From positions 43,930,390-43,994,389 of the forward strand of contig NC_030384.2 in the NCBI RefSeq assembly GCF_001625215.2: a stretch of 64,000 nt of DNA, read 5' to 3'. The notes beneath the pieces were generated by a model, which searched no databases, was not told where the DNA came from, and was given only the letters and a program-made list of their open reading frames with translations. Position 1 is the first letter of the stretch. Each line of letters begins with the position of its first letter. The position numbers and the translations under genes were made by a program. This document shows, one piece after another, positions 14,443-26,999 of the stretch. The DNA is from Daucus carota subsp. sativus. Its lineage: Eukaryota > Streptophyta > Magnoliopsida > Apiales > Apiaceae.

Positions 14443-17400
14443 TATATATATTATGACATAAAACGTCATTAACAAAATCTCGTAGATATTCATTAGATGT
14501 CCGATTTGTTTAAGCAACATATACATATTTCAAATCATATGAATACGAATATATATATATATAAGATGGGTAACGAACTTATAATGATATATAATCAATG
14601 AGTTATCGACTTTTTAATATAATAATGATTCACTGTATATATCATATTAAAAGTTGATTTTAAAAACATGATGCTATATATAAATTATCAATAACATGTA
14701 AAATTTATTTTTCTTACAATCACATATTACAATTGAAGATGAAAACTTCATTGCAATTTCAAAGGACTTAATTTAAATAAAAGTTGACCGAGTCGCTAAT
14801 TTCACATAAATAAAAAAGCTGTCAAGTCTAACAATCCTTAACAACTTCATAATCTAATATATCAATTGAAAAATAAGATGGCACGAAATTGTGTTGATAT
14901 AATTTAATAATTAAAAGTATATCATAAATCTTAATAAAAAAACTGAAACTGAATATAACATCAAAAAATTTCCTTGTACCTATTATCTGCTCCCAGTGCA
15001 ATCACATCACCTCCTTCATTGTTGTTTTCTTCCAAGTCTTCGTTCCATAGTTTGTCTCATTTCCTTCGTTATGTCTCCCGTCTTTCGTTTATGTTTCATA
15101 CTCGTACTCAAAATGCCTATCGATGACTCTCATGTGACCTTCAAGCCCAATGTCAAACATGTCTACATATAATACCATTTTAATGATATCCAAGACCAAT
15201 GTCAAGCATCTAGATCTTCGTAAGACTTTCAAACAATCAAAGATATCGAGCAATTTCGCTCTCACTTTCTAAAAAAAACTTAGTCATAAAATTTAAATTT
15301 GGACTGCTCTTTTATTTATCCAACTGTTAAATCACATTAGTATAGATTATAGTTAGGATTTAGAAGCCAATATCAATATTTTCACTTATTTCAAGTTTAT
15401 TGATGTCATGTGTCATGTTCCAATTAGAGCTCGTGAACAAAGTTGAGTTCGAATTCCCAAAAATCTTGAGTTGAGTTTGAATTGATCATTATTATTTTTT
15501 TAGAATTTGTTTAAGTCAAAACATGTTCAAATTGAATTGTGTTAGCCAAATCCAAAAAGTTATAAACAACAGTTATGACTTAGTTAAGAATAAAATAATT
15601 GTGTAGTTATTATTATCCTAGTGCAATTTTAAAGATTCGTATTTTTAAAGAATCGAATGAGTATAATTCAATTTGAACTTGAGTTTGAACAAATATAAAG
15701 CTCGATTTGGTCTAATAAGTTTTGTATAAATTTAATTTTTAATCGAATCGAATCAAATATGTGTTGTCCGATTAACATATTGTCTTGTTCAGAAATGTCA
15801 TGATTTAATTTTATGTTGTAAGTGGTGGTATTAATAATTAATGAGCAAAAAACTTTCTAAACGGTAATAAATTTGTTACTTATTTTAATGATTTACTAGA
15901 TTGTCGGTTTAAAGTAGTAAATTAAATCAGTAATGTTCTGTATTTCAAAATTTATTTTAATTTTTTTCACATAACATGACGGATAAATGATCGATTATAA
16001 TGTCATATATTTTTGCATACAAGAGTTCATATTATTATTAGTGTGAGTGGAACCAACTAAAATTTGTCAACAAAAATTTGATATTTTTTTATCCGTAGCA
16101 TTTTTCAAATAAAAATATATAATGAAGAGATGATGGATAATAAGAATTTTTATTACTTTTTTTAATTGTTTTTCCCGCGGTAAGAAATGATAGATGTCAA
16201 GATGATACTACTAGTACTAGACTCTAACCGGTAAAGGATATTGCTCGCTAGACAGTTTAAAAATTGTGGGCTCGGTGAGGTGGGACCGGGTGTACTTTGT
16301 ATTAAAATTTCTTTGTACATATACGGTGATATATACGCGTGTATTTATGCTGTGTGATGGTCCTGATGGATGCAAAATGCAAATCAACGGTTATGCTTTA
16401 TCCGTTTTATTAGCAAACGGGTCGGAGAAAGAGTTATTCTACTGGGTGACTCACCGATCTCATCTCTTACATCAGCGCAACCTCGGCTTTTCTTTGCTTT
16501 ATTTTGGATTTGACCGATATAGTAAATAACGGATGCTCAAAAAATTAAATGATTGATCGGGAGAGATCTAGGCAGTCGCACACTTGTTGAGATATATACA
16601 AATATGTAATATATAATTATGTAGAATAAAAAAATAAAATGATTATAAATTTTAATTATTTACTTAAAAATTTCATGATAATAACTTGATTGTTTAAGTT
16701 AATATAATTTATTTTTACTTTGTTTAATAATTAGTTTAGTTACTTTAACACATATTCTAGAATTTTATGATATATTTTTAAATTCATGTATTTATGATAT
16801 GAATATTTCATTTTTAAATTATGATAAATTTGTTCATGTATTTAATATATAAAATAAATACTTTATTAATTATTTTCTAAAATCATACATTAATTGTCAC
16901 TCCAGCTAATCTTTTTTAAAGATAAATTTTTGAAGACCAGCATTCTCTTGTAAGAATAAATGCTTGTTTGGTTAATAATTTGAAATTATCATAAAAATTG
17001 TAATAACGAGAAGTTAAAATTTATGTTTGGTTCTTATATAACAAAGAAACCGGAAATTGATGGGTATTCGAGTTCATAAAAATTATATTTTTTTAATTAA
17101 TGTCAACTAAACAATTTTATTACATACGAGAATTTCAACTTCTTTACCAAATAATCACCAAGATATTAAGAAAAAATTTAAATAAATGGTAAAATCTATT
17201 TGTAGCCGAATAAGTAACATTTAAAAAATCAATCTGTAACATGAACGGAGAGGCAAAGAGTACAACTGTACAACAGGAGTACAACCTGAATTAGGACTCT
17301 GAATTCTATAAACTCAAGCAGTCAAAAGAGCCTGGTACCAATAAAATGAACAGGTGTAAAAAAATGCAGCAAGGGGTTTGGTACGTAACGTTAATCTACC

Positions 17401-17876
17401 TGCAGAAGATATTATCAATTTCGTTACAGACTGTGACACATGTTTGGGAATTCATGTGGATGTTAAACATCTGGCTCTACTTCACCTTGTTCTTGTCAAA
17501 CAAAGAGGGCAACAATGACATGCACGTTACTTTTACTCAACTGCATTTATAAATTACTAGAATTTTGAACTTTTGGTTTAATATTTATATGCTCAGTTCC
17601 TCTGTTACGGCTGTGCTATAATTTCTGAATGCCCGAGAATTTGGGTGTCGCAGTGCCCACGAAACTGCACTGAAATAGGTATTTAGAGAAATTGTCTTTT
17701 ATATATAAAAATAATGTATTATAACAAGTCTATAAATAATTAAATGAGAGTGGTTGAGGGATTTGAGTTATCTTATCCTTATCCGTTAAATTTTCATATT
17801 TCTGCACACTACTTTAATTATGTGTTTAGAAAAATTACTAATGTATACTCATCCGATATTGTTTTTTTTAAAGTTA

Positions 17877-18132
17877 CTCCCTCTGTCCCATTTAATTCTA
17901 TACGTTTCTTTTTCACTGCTCGACACGCACTTCAATGCTCTTATAAAATATAGTTCTATAACTTATTTTTAAAATTTTCTTTTTCTGAATAAAAATATAA
18001 CATTCAAACTTTTATACAGAAAAGAAAAATCATAAAAATAAGTTATAGAACTATACTTTACGGGAGCATTAAAGTCCGTGCCGCGTCGCGCCCCCGTACC
18101 CTAATGTATATAACTCAGGTCGACGGAGGGAG
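17877..18132. mobile_element. Stowaway-type MITE
   Basis: This 256-bp element is bounded by TA dinucleotides, with ends CTCCCTCTGTCCC and CGACGGAGGGAG. Its interior is inverted-repeat rich: a word like CTCTTATAAAATATAGTTCTATAACTTA is mirrored as TAAGTTATAGAACTATACTTTA. Its interior also resembles the MITE at 14213 (a GCACGC...GCTCTTATAAA-like block near the left end), so the two are probably relatives. Confidence 0.9.
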
Positions 18133-18497
18133 TAACATTCAGTACATAGAGTAAAGAGAGTAAGTGATTGGCTGAATTCATAATTTAAAAACCGATTTCT
18201 TTCTTTATAAGTAACAAAGCATTTTTGTGACAAATAATGCAGTGTTTGTAACTATTTTTAAAATAATTTATAAAATTGAAAATAACTATTTTGTCATATA
18301 AAAACATGAATGACTGATACTAGTGTTATCGTTAACTTAAAAGCTGTACGGCTCATAACTCAAAAGACACTTATAAGTACTTATAAGTTACATGACGGTT
18401 TGGATCGTGAATGAGAATGATAATGACAATAAAATGTATGAGAATTGACCTGGAAACCGGAAACAGGAGCTTAGGTTTTTAAGTGGGATTGGTTCCA

Positions 18498-18740
18498 TTT
18501 ACTCCCTCCCCTAGTACATGTCCGTTGACTTTTGACTAGTCAAATTAATTATATTTTGACTAAAATTCATATAGATTATATAATTAAATTTTTTATAAAA
18601 ATATTATCAAAAAGTAAATCTCATCTATTTTAACATGTAACATTCTATTTTCTAAAATAATAAATAAATTATTTTTAATAGTTGATTAAATATTAGTCAA
18701 TTTGACGTCTTAAAAAACAAAAAGAACATACAAATAGAGG
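18498..18740. mobile_element. degenerate Stowaway-like MITE
   Basis: The left end TTACTCCCTCCCC is clear; the right end (AATAGAGGAGATA) is decayed. Internal TTTGACTAGTCAAATTAATTA and the mirrored TTAGTCAATTTGACGTCTTA support an inverted-repeat element. A relative with the same interior style is at 35646. Confidence 0.6.
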
Positions 18741-20154
18741 AGATAATATCATAAAATTCTAATTCAAACCCCAATACATAGGGTTTAGGTTCTCATTCCG
18801 TTCCATGACTCATAAATATATAATCACTGTCATTTTCTATAATGATAATATTTGGATATATCTTAATTAAATACTAGGCTCAATAAAATAGAATTACCCT
18901 GATGTAACTTAAAGAATTTTCGTGGAATTAATCGGTAAACTTTCAAGAAACAAATTCATTGACAAGTATGAAGTGTCGAGATTTACCTTTAATTTTAACT
19001 TTTTAAGAGTTCGGTATATCCTTGCAAAGTTACAATTGTTTTCACAATCCATCAGTGACGAAAGAGTTTTAAAGAGGAGCTTGCGTTACCCATGCAGTCT
19101 GTGTGTTATTGGCCCACCATATTTCAAGTTTATACAGAGAAGTAAATTAGAAAGAAAATGCATTCATTATTGTGCTCTCCAATATTTTTTGAAAACAAAT
19201 AAATATGTTTATTAAAATTTCAATTCAAAATTTTCACTACAAAAATAATAAGATGAAGAGGGAATTTAGTGATAAGAAAGCAAGCAAAAAACGAGTTTAT
19301 ATGACAAACATGTCTTTATCTTTTGATGTAATTTTTCAAATAAAAAGTTTAAATCATAATTAACAATCATTCACATAAAGAAATTATGTTGGTGCAAATA
19401 GTAAAACTCTGTACATCCTATCCCACTATCCCAGTAGTGTGCTTACAGGATGGAATGGGAAAAAAAGATACGAAAAAGAAAATGTACAGAAATAGTGATT
19501 AAACATAAATAATTTTAAATATTTTACGATAAAACTATAAAAATAAATGACATGATCATTATTTCTAATTCAAATAATTTAAAATTAATAATTTGGAAAA
19601 CAAAAATTATATACATTTAATTCCATCCTTTGTTACATTCCATTCAATTGAATGGGCCGTGAATAGTGATATTTATTTGCCCAGCCCATAAGAATTCGGT
19701 AAGGTGTAAACATAAACATGAATGCGCATCACGTTCGGAGTAGCTACAAAAGTTTGAATGCATGGACTATGGAGCATGAAGAATTCACATTTCTTCCCAA
19801 AACTAGTTCTTCAGAAGATTATGTAAACATGAAGATTGAAGAATATAAACACGGATGAAAAGATTCAAAATTTACCAAAGTAAATGCAACGAGATCTTGT
19901 GACATGAAATTAAACTAATCAGAATTGAATTGAATTGATATGCTGTCCCGATTCGTCACATATTACTACTATTCAAAGAATCACCAACATCCAACTTTCA
20001 CAACACAAATGCAGAACAATATTGTCTAATAACATAGGTGAATTATCGATGGAAGAAATTGCATACAGGCATTAAAATTATTACAAACCTCATCAATCAT
20101 CACACTTGTCCACAAATAAATTAACACAATACCCGTCCATTTTTTATTTGATAA

Positions 20155-20640
20155 TGGGGCCGTTTGGCTGAGCTTAAAATAAGTGACTTATTGCTTAAAG
20201 TAAAGAAGTGGATTAGAAGTGAGAAATTGGTCTGGACTTATAAGCTAACATAAGTGTTTGGATAGCGTGACTTATAAGTTTTTCAAGTGTTTGGATAACT
20301 TAACTTATAAGTTGGTTTAGTTTGGTAATTTTGTAATATAATAATCTGTTTTTTAAAAATAAATTATAATTATAAAAAACCTTTTATTGTTAATACATGA
20401 AATATTTTACTAAGTACAAAATTTTAAACCCTACATTAAAAGAAAAAGAAGCTAGGTTTCCTGTTAGAAAGAAGTCAGAAGTTGAATCTAAAAAAAAACT
20501 AAAATTCCTATTTTTTTTCGGGATTTATTTTCGTTCTTTTAAGCCCTTAGCAACATTTGCCAAACGGAGATATAAAAAACGGAAATTGGCTTTTGTGTGT
20601 TTTAAGCTCGTAAGCTACACTACCAAACACCCACAATATT
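20155..20640. mobile_element. MITE-like element starting GGGGCCGTTTGGCTG
   Basis: The left end matches the left end of the element at 23887. The interior has several CTTATAAG-type palindromes and phrases such as GTGTTTGGATA. The right boundary is unclear (perhaps near the ACCAAACACCC at about 20620). Superfamily is not determined. Confidence 0.45.
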
Positions 20641-21481
20641 TGAACCCTCGACCTATCGGAAAAGAAGTAAAATTGATAGATGCCGGTGGTCATAGACCAC
20701 ATTATTGATCAGGCGTTGATGAGTGTGGACCTCAAAGCTTTATGAGTGATGACAGAGGAGACAAAATTGTGCAAGAAACTAATATTTTAATAATGCTACT
20801 GGGGTGGCCTTGACCAAAAGAAGCAGAGGTGAACTGTGAACACGAGGCAGGTATAGACCATCATTCGTTATGATGGAGTCTTGTGTGAGTGTATGTTGCA
20901 ACCACTGTACCTTTTTTCATTAAAAACAATCAACATGGATTGGACAATATCATTCTTATAGGAATTCACATCCCACGAACATTCTTTTCACTTGCTAATG
21001 CCATGATTTTCTTTAGATTAACCACCACCATTTACCAACTCATTATCAACTTAAGTCATGACTTGGGTATAAAAGTTGCAAAGACTCAACTTGTTTACTT
21101 TACTTCCACTACTGTTCAGAATGGAACAGACACAAGGTGATTTGATAGTAGAATCTTTTTACCTCACCCAAAATCTATTCTGTCTGAATCAGAATAGAGG
21201 AAAGTGAAGCTGCCATATTTCAACAGCAAAGCACCGAAAATCTTTGCTCCTTGACTCTCACTCACCATTCTCTTTCACTTTCACTCTACTTTCAGCCAGG
21301 GACACTGGATCAGTATATATTACTCAAAGAGTTTTACAAATGTAAAGCTGCGTGTCTATGTAAAAACAAAGCAGAAGCCAAAAGCCAAACAAGCCAAAAA
21401 GTTCTTTCTTTTCATCTTTCAGAAACTCACACTTCAAGTCCCATGCTATACATGACTTGTTTTTATGTTTGCGAGAAACAA

Positions 21482-21769
21482 ATGGGAAAGGGAAGAACAT
21501 GGGCCTGCTTCTCACTTCTTCTTCTTCTCATGCTTTTACAAATACAGATAGCTACATGTTGTCGACATGAGGATGACAAAAGATTTAAAGTCGAAGCACA
21601 GGCAGATTCAAAGATGACTTCTTCCCCTGCTGCTGATGGTGATAATCACGTAGATATTAATGGCGTGTTGTTTGTGGAAGGGAATCCATGTTACAAAGAT
21701 GGCGATGATATATATGATGCGGACGAGAGGAGAATCAACACAGGCGCCAATCCTTTACACAATAGATAA
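21482..21769 (+). CDS. CLE-type signalling peptide precursor
   Basis: The predicted protein is a 95-aa secreted precursor. Residues 7-26 are a strongly hydrophobic signal peptide (WACFSLLLLLMLLQIQIATC) after a short basic start. A variable acidic middle follows, and a 12-residue CLE-like motif, RRINTGANPLHN, lies at residues 83-94 with one extra Arg before the stop. CLE peptides are cleaved from the C-terminus of such precursors and signal through leucine-rich-repeat receptor kinases. The motif keeps R1, T5, G6, N8, P9, L10, H11 and N12, but has Asn at position 4 and Ala at position 7, where many CLEs have Pro or hydroxyproline. Arabidopsis CLE20 also lacks both prolines, so this is tolerated in the family. 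The frame is open upstream to 21251, but ATG at 21482 is chosen because the signal peptide follows it directly. The gene is a single exon, as many CLE genes are. A pseudogene is possible but the frame is intact. Confidence 0.8.
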   Translation: MGKGRTWACFSLLLLLMLLQIQIATCCRHEDDKRFKVEAQADSKMTSSPAADGDNHVDINGVLFVEGNPCYKDGDDIYDADERRINTGANPLHNR

Positions 21770-22019
21770 GATGATCTTGTACAATTCAGCTTCTTTACTC
21801 TCTATGTTGATATTTTGATATAAACACCTCGTTTTAACTCTAACAAACTACTCTAGCTAGCTAGTTCCTGTGAAAGATTGGATTTTTGCTCATATCACCA
21901 CTTTTTTCCGCAGCTGCATGCCAAAGATTTGTTTCACCTGAAGTTATAATTTCATACTAGCTTATCTTTTTCAGAAACCATAAAAATTCTACTAGGTTGG
22001 ATCTGGTGGCTCCTCTATA

Positions 22020-22280
22020 CTCCCTCCGTCCTACTGGATTGTATACAGTTTCCTTTTTGGTACGTCCCATCAATTGTATACATACCAAAAATAATAAACC
22101 TTTATACATTAAATATTAGTAAGTTCCACCATTTTACTAACACCACACTCATTTTACACATTAAATATTAATGGGTCCCACCACTTCACCCATTTTTCTT
22201 ACTTTTCATGACCAAATTACATTTTTTCTTAACCTCCGTGCCACTTCCTATACGTATACTAATCACTGGGACGGAGGGAG
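22020..22280. mobile_element. Stowaway-type MITE
   Basis: The element is 261 bp between TA duplications, with ends CTCCCTCCGTCCTACTGG and TCACTGGGACGGAGGGAG. It starts about 250 bp downstream of the CLE-type stop codon, so it could sit near that gene's 3' end or terminator. Confidence 0.9.
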
Positions 22281-23886
22281 TATATTTCATTGTATGGCCA
22301 CAAATTTTTGATGCATTTTAAGTATATATATCTTGTTTAAGTGAAATTGTTTTGGTGCAGTATATTATTTCCGGTTTGTCATAAGTTATAGTTAGGTCAC
22401 ACGTTAGGATCCGGTCTCACTCGAAAAACTTCAAATATTTTCCCAAGGATCAGGATTTAAGACTTACATATGAAGTACCCCAGACTTGCTCCAATTCTTT
22501 TTAACTCAAAAAAGTAAAACACGTTTATAATTTTGTTATTATGATATATTAAAGTACTCAATTATATATATTAAAATTTAATGATCATGTATCAAAATAT
22601 CTTTTCTTCAAAAAAATTTATCAATATATCTACGATCATTATGCAGAGATGTTGCCACATTATGATCTTTAATGACTGCTGTCATTTTAAGATATATCTA
22701 CGATCTTAATACAGAGCATGATTATTAATGAGTTTTAGCCAATAGAAATACTCAACCTACTCAAAAATAGTTGTTAGTGTGTGCATCGGCACCCACTAGA
22801 AAATACGTATTAAAATTAATATTGTTCAATACATATTATTATATCATCCAAGAAATTTATATCGATATACTTCAGAATATCAAAATACAAAATGTACTTT
22901 TTATAATGTTTATGTCCTTGTGCATATGGATTTATGTTCTTATGCATATGAATTTCTTCCGATAAAACTTCTACAAATGGCATCCAAATGGTATTACTTT
23001 AATTCTGAAATGCCTCAACCATTTTTTTCATATTTACTACAAAGATACATATTAATTTTTTCAATTAATTTGAGCAGGTCCCGTTAAGCTCACTCTTTGA
23101 AGAGATGAGATAGAAGGGTAATATTACGATAAGTTCATCAGCACCAGAATATATTGAATATTTTGTTAGGATCAGCAATGTTTCAAATGATTACAGTTTT
23201 CATAATATTGTTTGATTGATCCTCTGAAATATAAAGAATTATAATTTAATAAAATTATATTTCAACATTCATTTTCACATAATTATAATATATTGTGAGA
23301 GGATATTATAGTTTAAAGATAAAAAATATAATTGCAATATAATTACATGAAATTACGATCTTTTAAATTTTAAAAAAATAAACTTACTATACAAAAATTA
23401 TAATCTCCACAAAGGTAAATGATGAGAATAAAATTAGTGTGCATATATCACACAGCATAAGAAACAGGAGTAAAAATGTAAAGCATGAAACGAGAGTCAC
23501 TAAAAACCAAAAAGGAAGGTGGAGTAGAAAAGGGTGGGGAAGAGGGTGACAAGAGGTATACCTGCCTGCATTTACAGACAAACGTGAATCTCAAGTTGGG
23601 ACTTGTTTTCTTTTCAAATCAATTAGCCTACGATCCTATCAATAGATGGAGACTCTGCTTGTTTTTTGTGTCTCCAGACTGTCCTCCCTGTTTTCATGGA
23701 TTTCAATGTCCAACTACTTCTCTAGCATTTCCTATATCACAATCCTACAGATTTACTACTGTTGCGCGTGGATACATGATAGCGATCTCTGATAGTTTCT
23801 TAAACCACTCTTCAAATATAATGCGGGTGTTTGGACACACCACTTCTCGGCTTATTTACAAAAAAAAGCAGGCTTAAAAATTTTCC

Positions 23887-24111
23887 GGTCCGTTTGGCTG
23901 AAGCAAAGAAGTGCTTCTTTTGGGCTAGAAAAAACTGGAAGTAGAAGCTTAGAAATGGAATTTTTTTCAAATCCACGGCTTTTTTGTAACAAAAAGGTTA
24001 TGTATCCAAACACTTTTAATAACTTATAAACCTAACCTAACTTCTCACTTATAATCCAATTCTTTACATTAATCAATAAGTCATTTCCTTTAAACCCAGC
24101 TAAACGGCCCC
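23887..24111. mobile_element. MITE-like element with GGNCCGTTTGGCTG ends
   Basis: The left end GGTCCGTTTGGCTG and the right end CAGCTAAACGGCCCC are imperfect inverted repeats about 225 bp apart. The interior is short and non-coding. I could not recognise a target duplication, so the superfamily is open. Confidence 0.6.
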
Positions 24112-24146
24112 AATATAAAAGATTGACTCTTAACAATTTAATGTAC

Positions 24147-24752
24147 ATTCATCTCCAACAACACTCTTTATCTTCACTCTCTAAATAATATTTTACTATT
24201 AAATTACTTTTATTAAATAAGAGTACAATACAAAAGTGGAGAGAGAAAGTGAATCTTTGTATTACTTTACGATAAAATATAACTTAAGAGTCGGTGATAG
24301 ACTCTTAAAAGAAAAGAGAGAGAAGAAACTCTTATGTTGTGTTTGGTTGGGGAGAATGGAATGGAATGGAATGAAATGAAATGAGTAAAAATACTTGAAA
24401 TTAATAGGGATAGGAAGAAAATTTTGAAAAAAAAATAAGGAAGTGCAAAATTGTTATGATGAGATTTGAGAAGAAATTGAGGATGAGGGAGAATGGAGCA
24501 TTCCATCTCAAATTGAAGGTGTGAAATATAGCACATGATGTAAGGAAATGAATGGATGAATGAATAAATTTCTTGGAAATTGTCCATAAAATAGTTCATT
24601 TTTCATTCCATTCCTTCCGGAATCATTCACCCCAACCAAACACAACATAAAGGTTTTGAAGAGCTCTAAGAGTCCATTAGAGCTACAATTTTGTTAATGC
24701 TCTCTACTTTTTGATTTAAGAGCTTGTTTGAGAAGTTTGTTGGAGATGCTCT
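24147..24752. mobile_element. CATCTCCAAC-ended MITE carrying a second insertion
   Basis: The ends ATTCATCTCCAACAACACTC and TTTGTTGGAGATGCTCTTA are inverted repeats of a common plant MITE type. A related copy of about 363 bp is at 40591-40953 and shares interior words (CTCTTAAAAGAAAAGA-like, GAGCTCTAAGAGTCCATTAGAGCT-like). The copy here is longer because another element (24335-24647) sits inside it. Confidence 0.75.
24335..24647. mobile_element. foldback MITE nested in another MITE
   Basis: Perfect 18-nt inverted ends (TGTTGTGTTTGGTTGGGG and its complement) are flanked by TA on both sides. The imperfect match continues into GGAATGGAATGG and CCATTCCTTCCGG. The related empty site in the 40591 element runs through this point without interruption, which supports an insertion. 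TA duplication fits a Tc1/mariner-like element, but a 3-bp Harbinger-type target cannot be excluded. Confidence 0.75.
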
Positions 24753-25653
24753 TATGCCAAAGACACAAAGCGTATCCCTCCAGGCTCCATCTCTTATTTA
24801 ACCATCTTAATTCTCAAAAAATAAAAAACAAAAGAGCTTGACTAAAATTATTGCACTTAGAATATCTACTAGGTGTCATTGGCATTATGTAACGTAGAGA
24901 TCCTCGCAAAACATGCGCATCTTTTGCTAACTTAAAGTTACATAGTGTAATAGTTGTCCTTGACTTGAGCTCAGAGCTCAAGGAATCAGAAGTACCTTAA
25001 AAGCTTAGATACATCCAGCGTCCTCTTGAGCCAATGTTAGTTTGACTGTCATACTTGAAGGACTCGAGAACGTTAAAAAGAGCCTGCCTTTTAAAGTGAA
25101 GAGCGCAACAATAAAAGTTTTCACCTCGTATCATTGTATGCGCGGCCAAAATAAAAGATAAGATAGCGGGAAGAACCCAGTTAAGATGAAGTTCAATATG
25201 GATTTACTGTTTTTATCTAAACACAGAGTCCAGTTTATTCCAGCCTTCTATAATTCTCTTCAATCCGCGAGAAGAGCTTTATCTCACTTTGTAATCTGTG
25301 TACTACTGTACTATATTATCACGTGAGAACAAGTAACAATCCCAGTGATATTTTCATATAGACCAGACTTAAAGTTCTTTAGACATACATGCCGCAGAGG
25401 CGCAGATACATGTCTTTAATATAAAGTACTGTACAATATATGCAGTAATGCAGAAAGTAATATGCTGAGTTCCTGATCATATACACAAAACTCTGGCATG
25501 TCTTAGATTTTGACTATTCTAATCACAAAGCGGCTACTCTGTTAAAATTTAATAACCCTCTGGATCTTTTCTTTTGCTAAAAATTTTATATACTTGGAGG
25601 CGGTTTATCTTTTGTAATTAGTAAATATGTTACTGTCACACATATGCGGATAC

Positions 25654-25800
25654 TTAATCCTCCTTACCCTGTCTTTGTTTCTGAGGAAGAGATGAATACC
25701 TATCCTCCAAGCCTTCAACTTTCCTTGTAGAAGATGAGGGCCTGAGGGGTGCAACATTTAAGTCAATGATGGAGTCGCAGCCAACTAGAATCAGGTGACC
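25654..25800 (-). other. orphan exon-like ORF (possible terminal exon or gene relic)
   Basis: A 48-codon frame ends in TAA at 25656-25654. It is preceded by acceptor-like sites (GATTAG, TTCTAG) within its first bases. The encoded sequence has protein-like composition, including IIDLNVAPLRPSSSTRK and LEDRYSSLPQKQRQGKED. I find no partner exon upstream on the minus strand before the SDR gene, and I do not recognise the family. It may be a decayed gene end, an alternative terminal exon, or chance. Confidence 0.25.
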
Positions 25801-25866
25801 TAATCACCTAACAGAACTTTACATGAGTAACAAACTGTTGAAGCCCGACAAAACCACTGCGACATA

Positions 25867-26166
25867 CTCCCTCCATCTCTCCCATTTCTTATCGTTTAGG
25901 TTGGGCACGGAAGTTAAGAAATATGTATAAAGTAGTGGAAAAGAGAAAAAAAGTGGGTGAAGTGGTGGGACTCATTGATTTTTAATGTATAAAAAGAAGA
26001 TAGTGGAGTAAAAGTAGTGTGAAAAGGAAAGAAAAGTGAGGAAGTGATGAGACTCATTGACTATTTTGGGTAAATTTTGACTATTTTAGGTAAGTTTTGA
26101 AATGTAAAGAAATGGATGGGACATCCCAAAAAGAAAAGTGTAAAGAAATGGAAGGGACGGAGGGAG
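25867..26166. mobile_element. Stowaway-type MITE
   Basis: A 300-bp element between TA dinucleotides, ends CTCCCTCCATCTCTCCC and AGGGACGGAGGGAG. Its interior is clearly related to the element at 43630 (shared GTTAAGAAATATGTATAAA, TAAAAGTAGTGTGAAAAG and TGGGACATCCCAAAA-like words). These two copies define one subfamily. Confidence 0.92.
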
Positions 26167-26169
26167 TAT

Positions 26170-26999
26170 AACATTTCAACTTAAGGGTCCTAGTCCCTGA
26201 CAGGGACAGGTTATTTAACACACACTTCTAGGGCCGTCGGATCTCTATCTCAAGGGTCTGGATTAAAACTTCGTTTTTTTAAGTATTCGTTATAATTTTC
26301 CACGGATCGAGACTTTCCTTTTCCGATCTGATAGTAATGGAGCTGTGTGTTAGATAAGAGCTCCATGACAATCGGTTGTCATCATCACTAATTCAAATGC
26401 AGGGTTCAATAATGGAATAGATCAACCCTGGCGGTCGGCCCAATGGGCCATAGTAGGTCCTCCTCTACAGTACTAGACCTGAATTGAACATCTTGCTCTG
26501 TTAGCTATTTGTCATCATCAATACAGAATTCCATTAACCAGCAAAAGAAAAGAAAAGGTGCAATGAAGATTTAAATATAAATATTAAGGGGCACTATGTG
26601 TGTATCAGATCAGTTTCGAAACTGTTACAGACAAGAACAAAAGAGAACTGGAGATTTCCCTAGAAGTTTTTAAACTCCATGCTCCACATTTAAATAACAG
26701 TAACAATAAACTAAGAAGGCGTTCGAAAACGTGCATTTCATTTAAAATGTTGGATTTCAAATGACAGAATTTGAGTTGTCATTTCAAATTCTCATGTTTA
26801 TATTAATATTTGAATGTCATGGAAGTTGAATGAAATCCAAATCCATATTCTCAAACAAGTTTTTTGTACAAATTCAGAATTTCAAATGAAATCATGCTTC
26901 CCAAACGGACCATAAAAGTAAATAAAAACAAGTACTCTTGACCGTCCGGCTGACTATATTTGATTCCAACCGTGCAAAACATTTTCTGCTACACTTGAC
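26170..26999. other. 3' flank of the SDR gene
   Basis: This holds the SDR 3' UTR (nearest 26999) and AT-rich spacer. A short inverted-repeat-like unit at about 26716-26915 (AAGGCGTTCG...CCAAACGGACC, with mirrored TTTCATTTAAAAT/ATTTCAAATGAAAT words) may be a further MITE. No exon is seen. Confidence 0.45.

Larger units (their letters stand above)
13110..21480. other. gene-poor AT-rich stretch
   Basis: After the MED26 5' leader (to roughly 13.4 kb) I find no coding exon for about eight kilobases. Short ORFs here look random in composition. Identifiable content is a divergent direct repeat (13917-14200), Stowaway-like MITEs at 14213, 17877 and 18499, and a MITE-like element near 20156. The last few hundred bases should contain the promoter and leader of the CLE-type gene; a TATA-like TATATATT lies near 21314. 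Confidence 0.6.
21770..25650. other. spacer between the CLE-type gene and the SDR region
   Basis: The spacer contains the CLE gene 3' UTR, a Stowaway MITE at 22020, a MITE-like element at 23887 and a nested element pair at 24147-24752. An ORF of 130 codons at 23485-23877 has no recognisable motif or signal and is not called. Otherwise it is AT-rich sequence with nothing I can identify. Confidence 0.55.

Noticed and set aside
16266..16529. 87-codon ORF on the plus strand
   Set aside because: Hydrophobic and Tyr/Leu-rich in an AT-rich desert, without a convincing signal peptide or homologue.
23485..23877. 130-codon ORF on the plus strand
   Set aside because: No recognisable motif, signal or splice context; composition looks random and it lies in a MITE-rich spacer.
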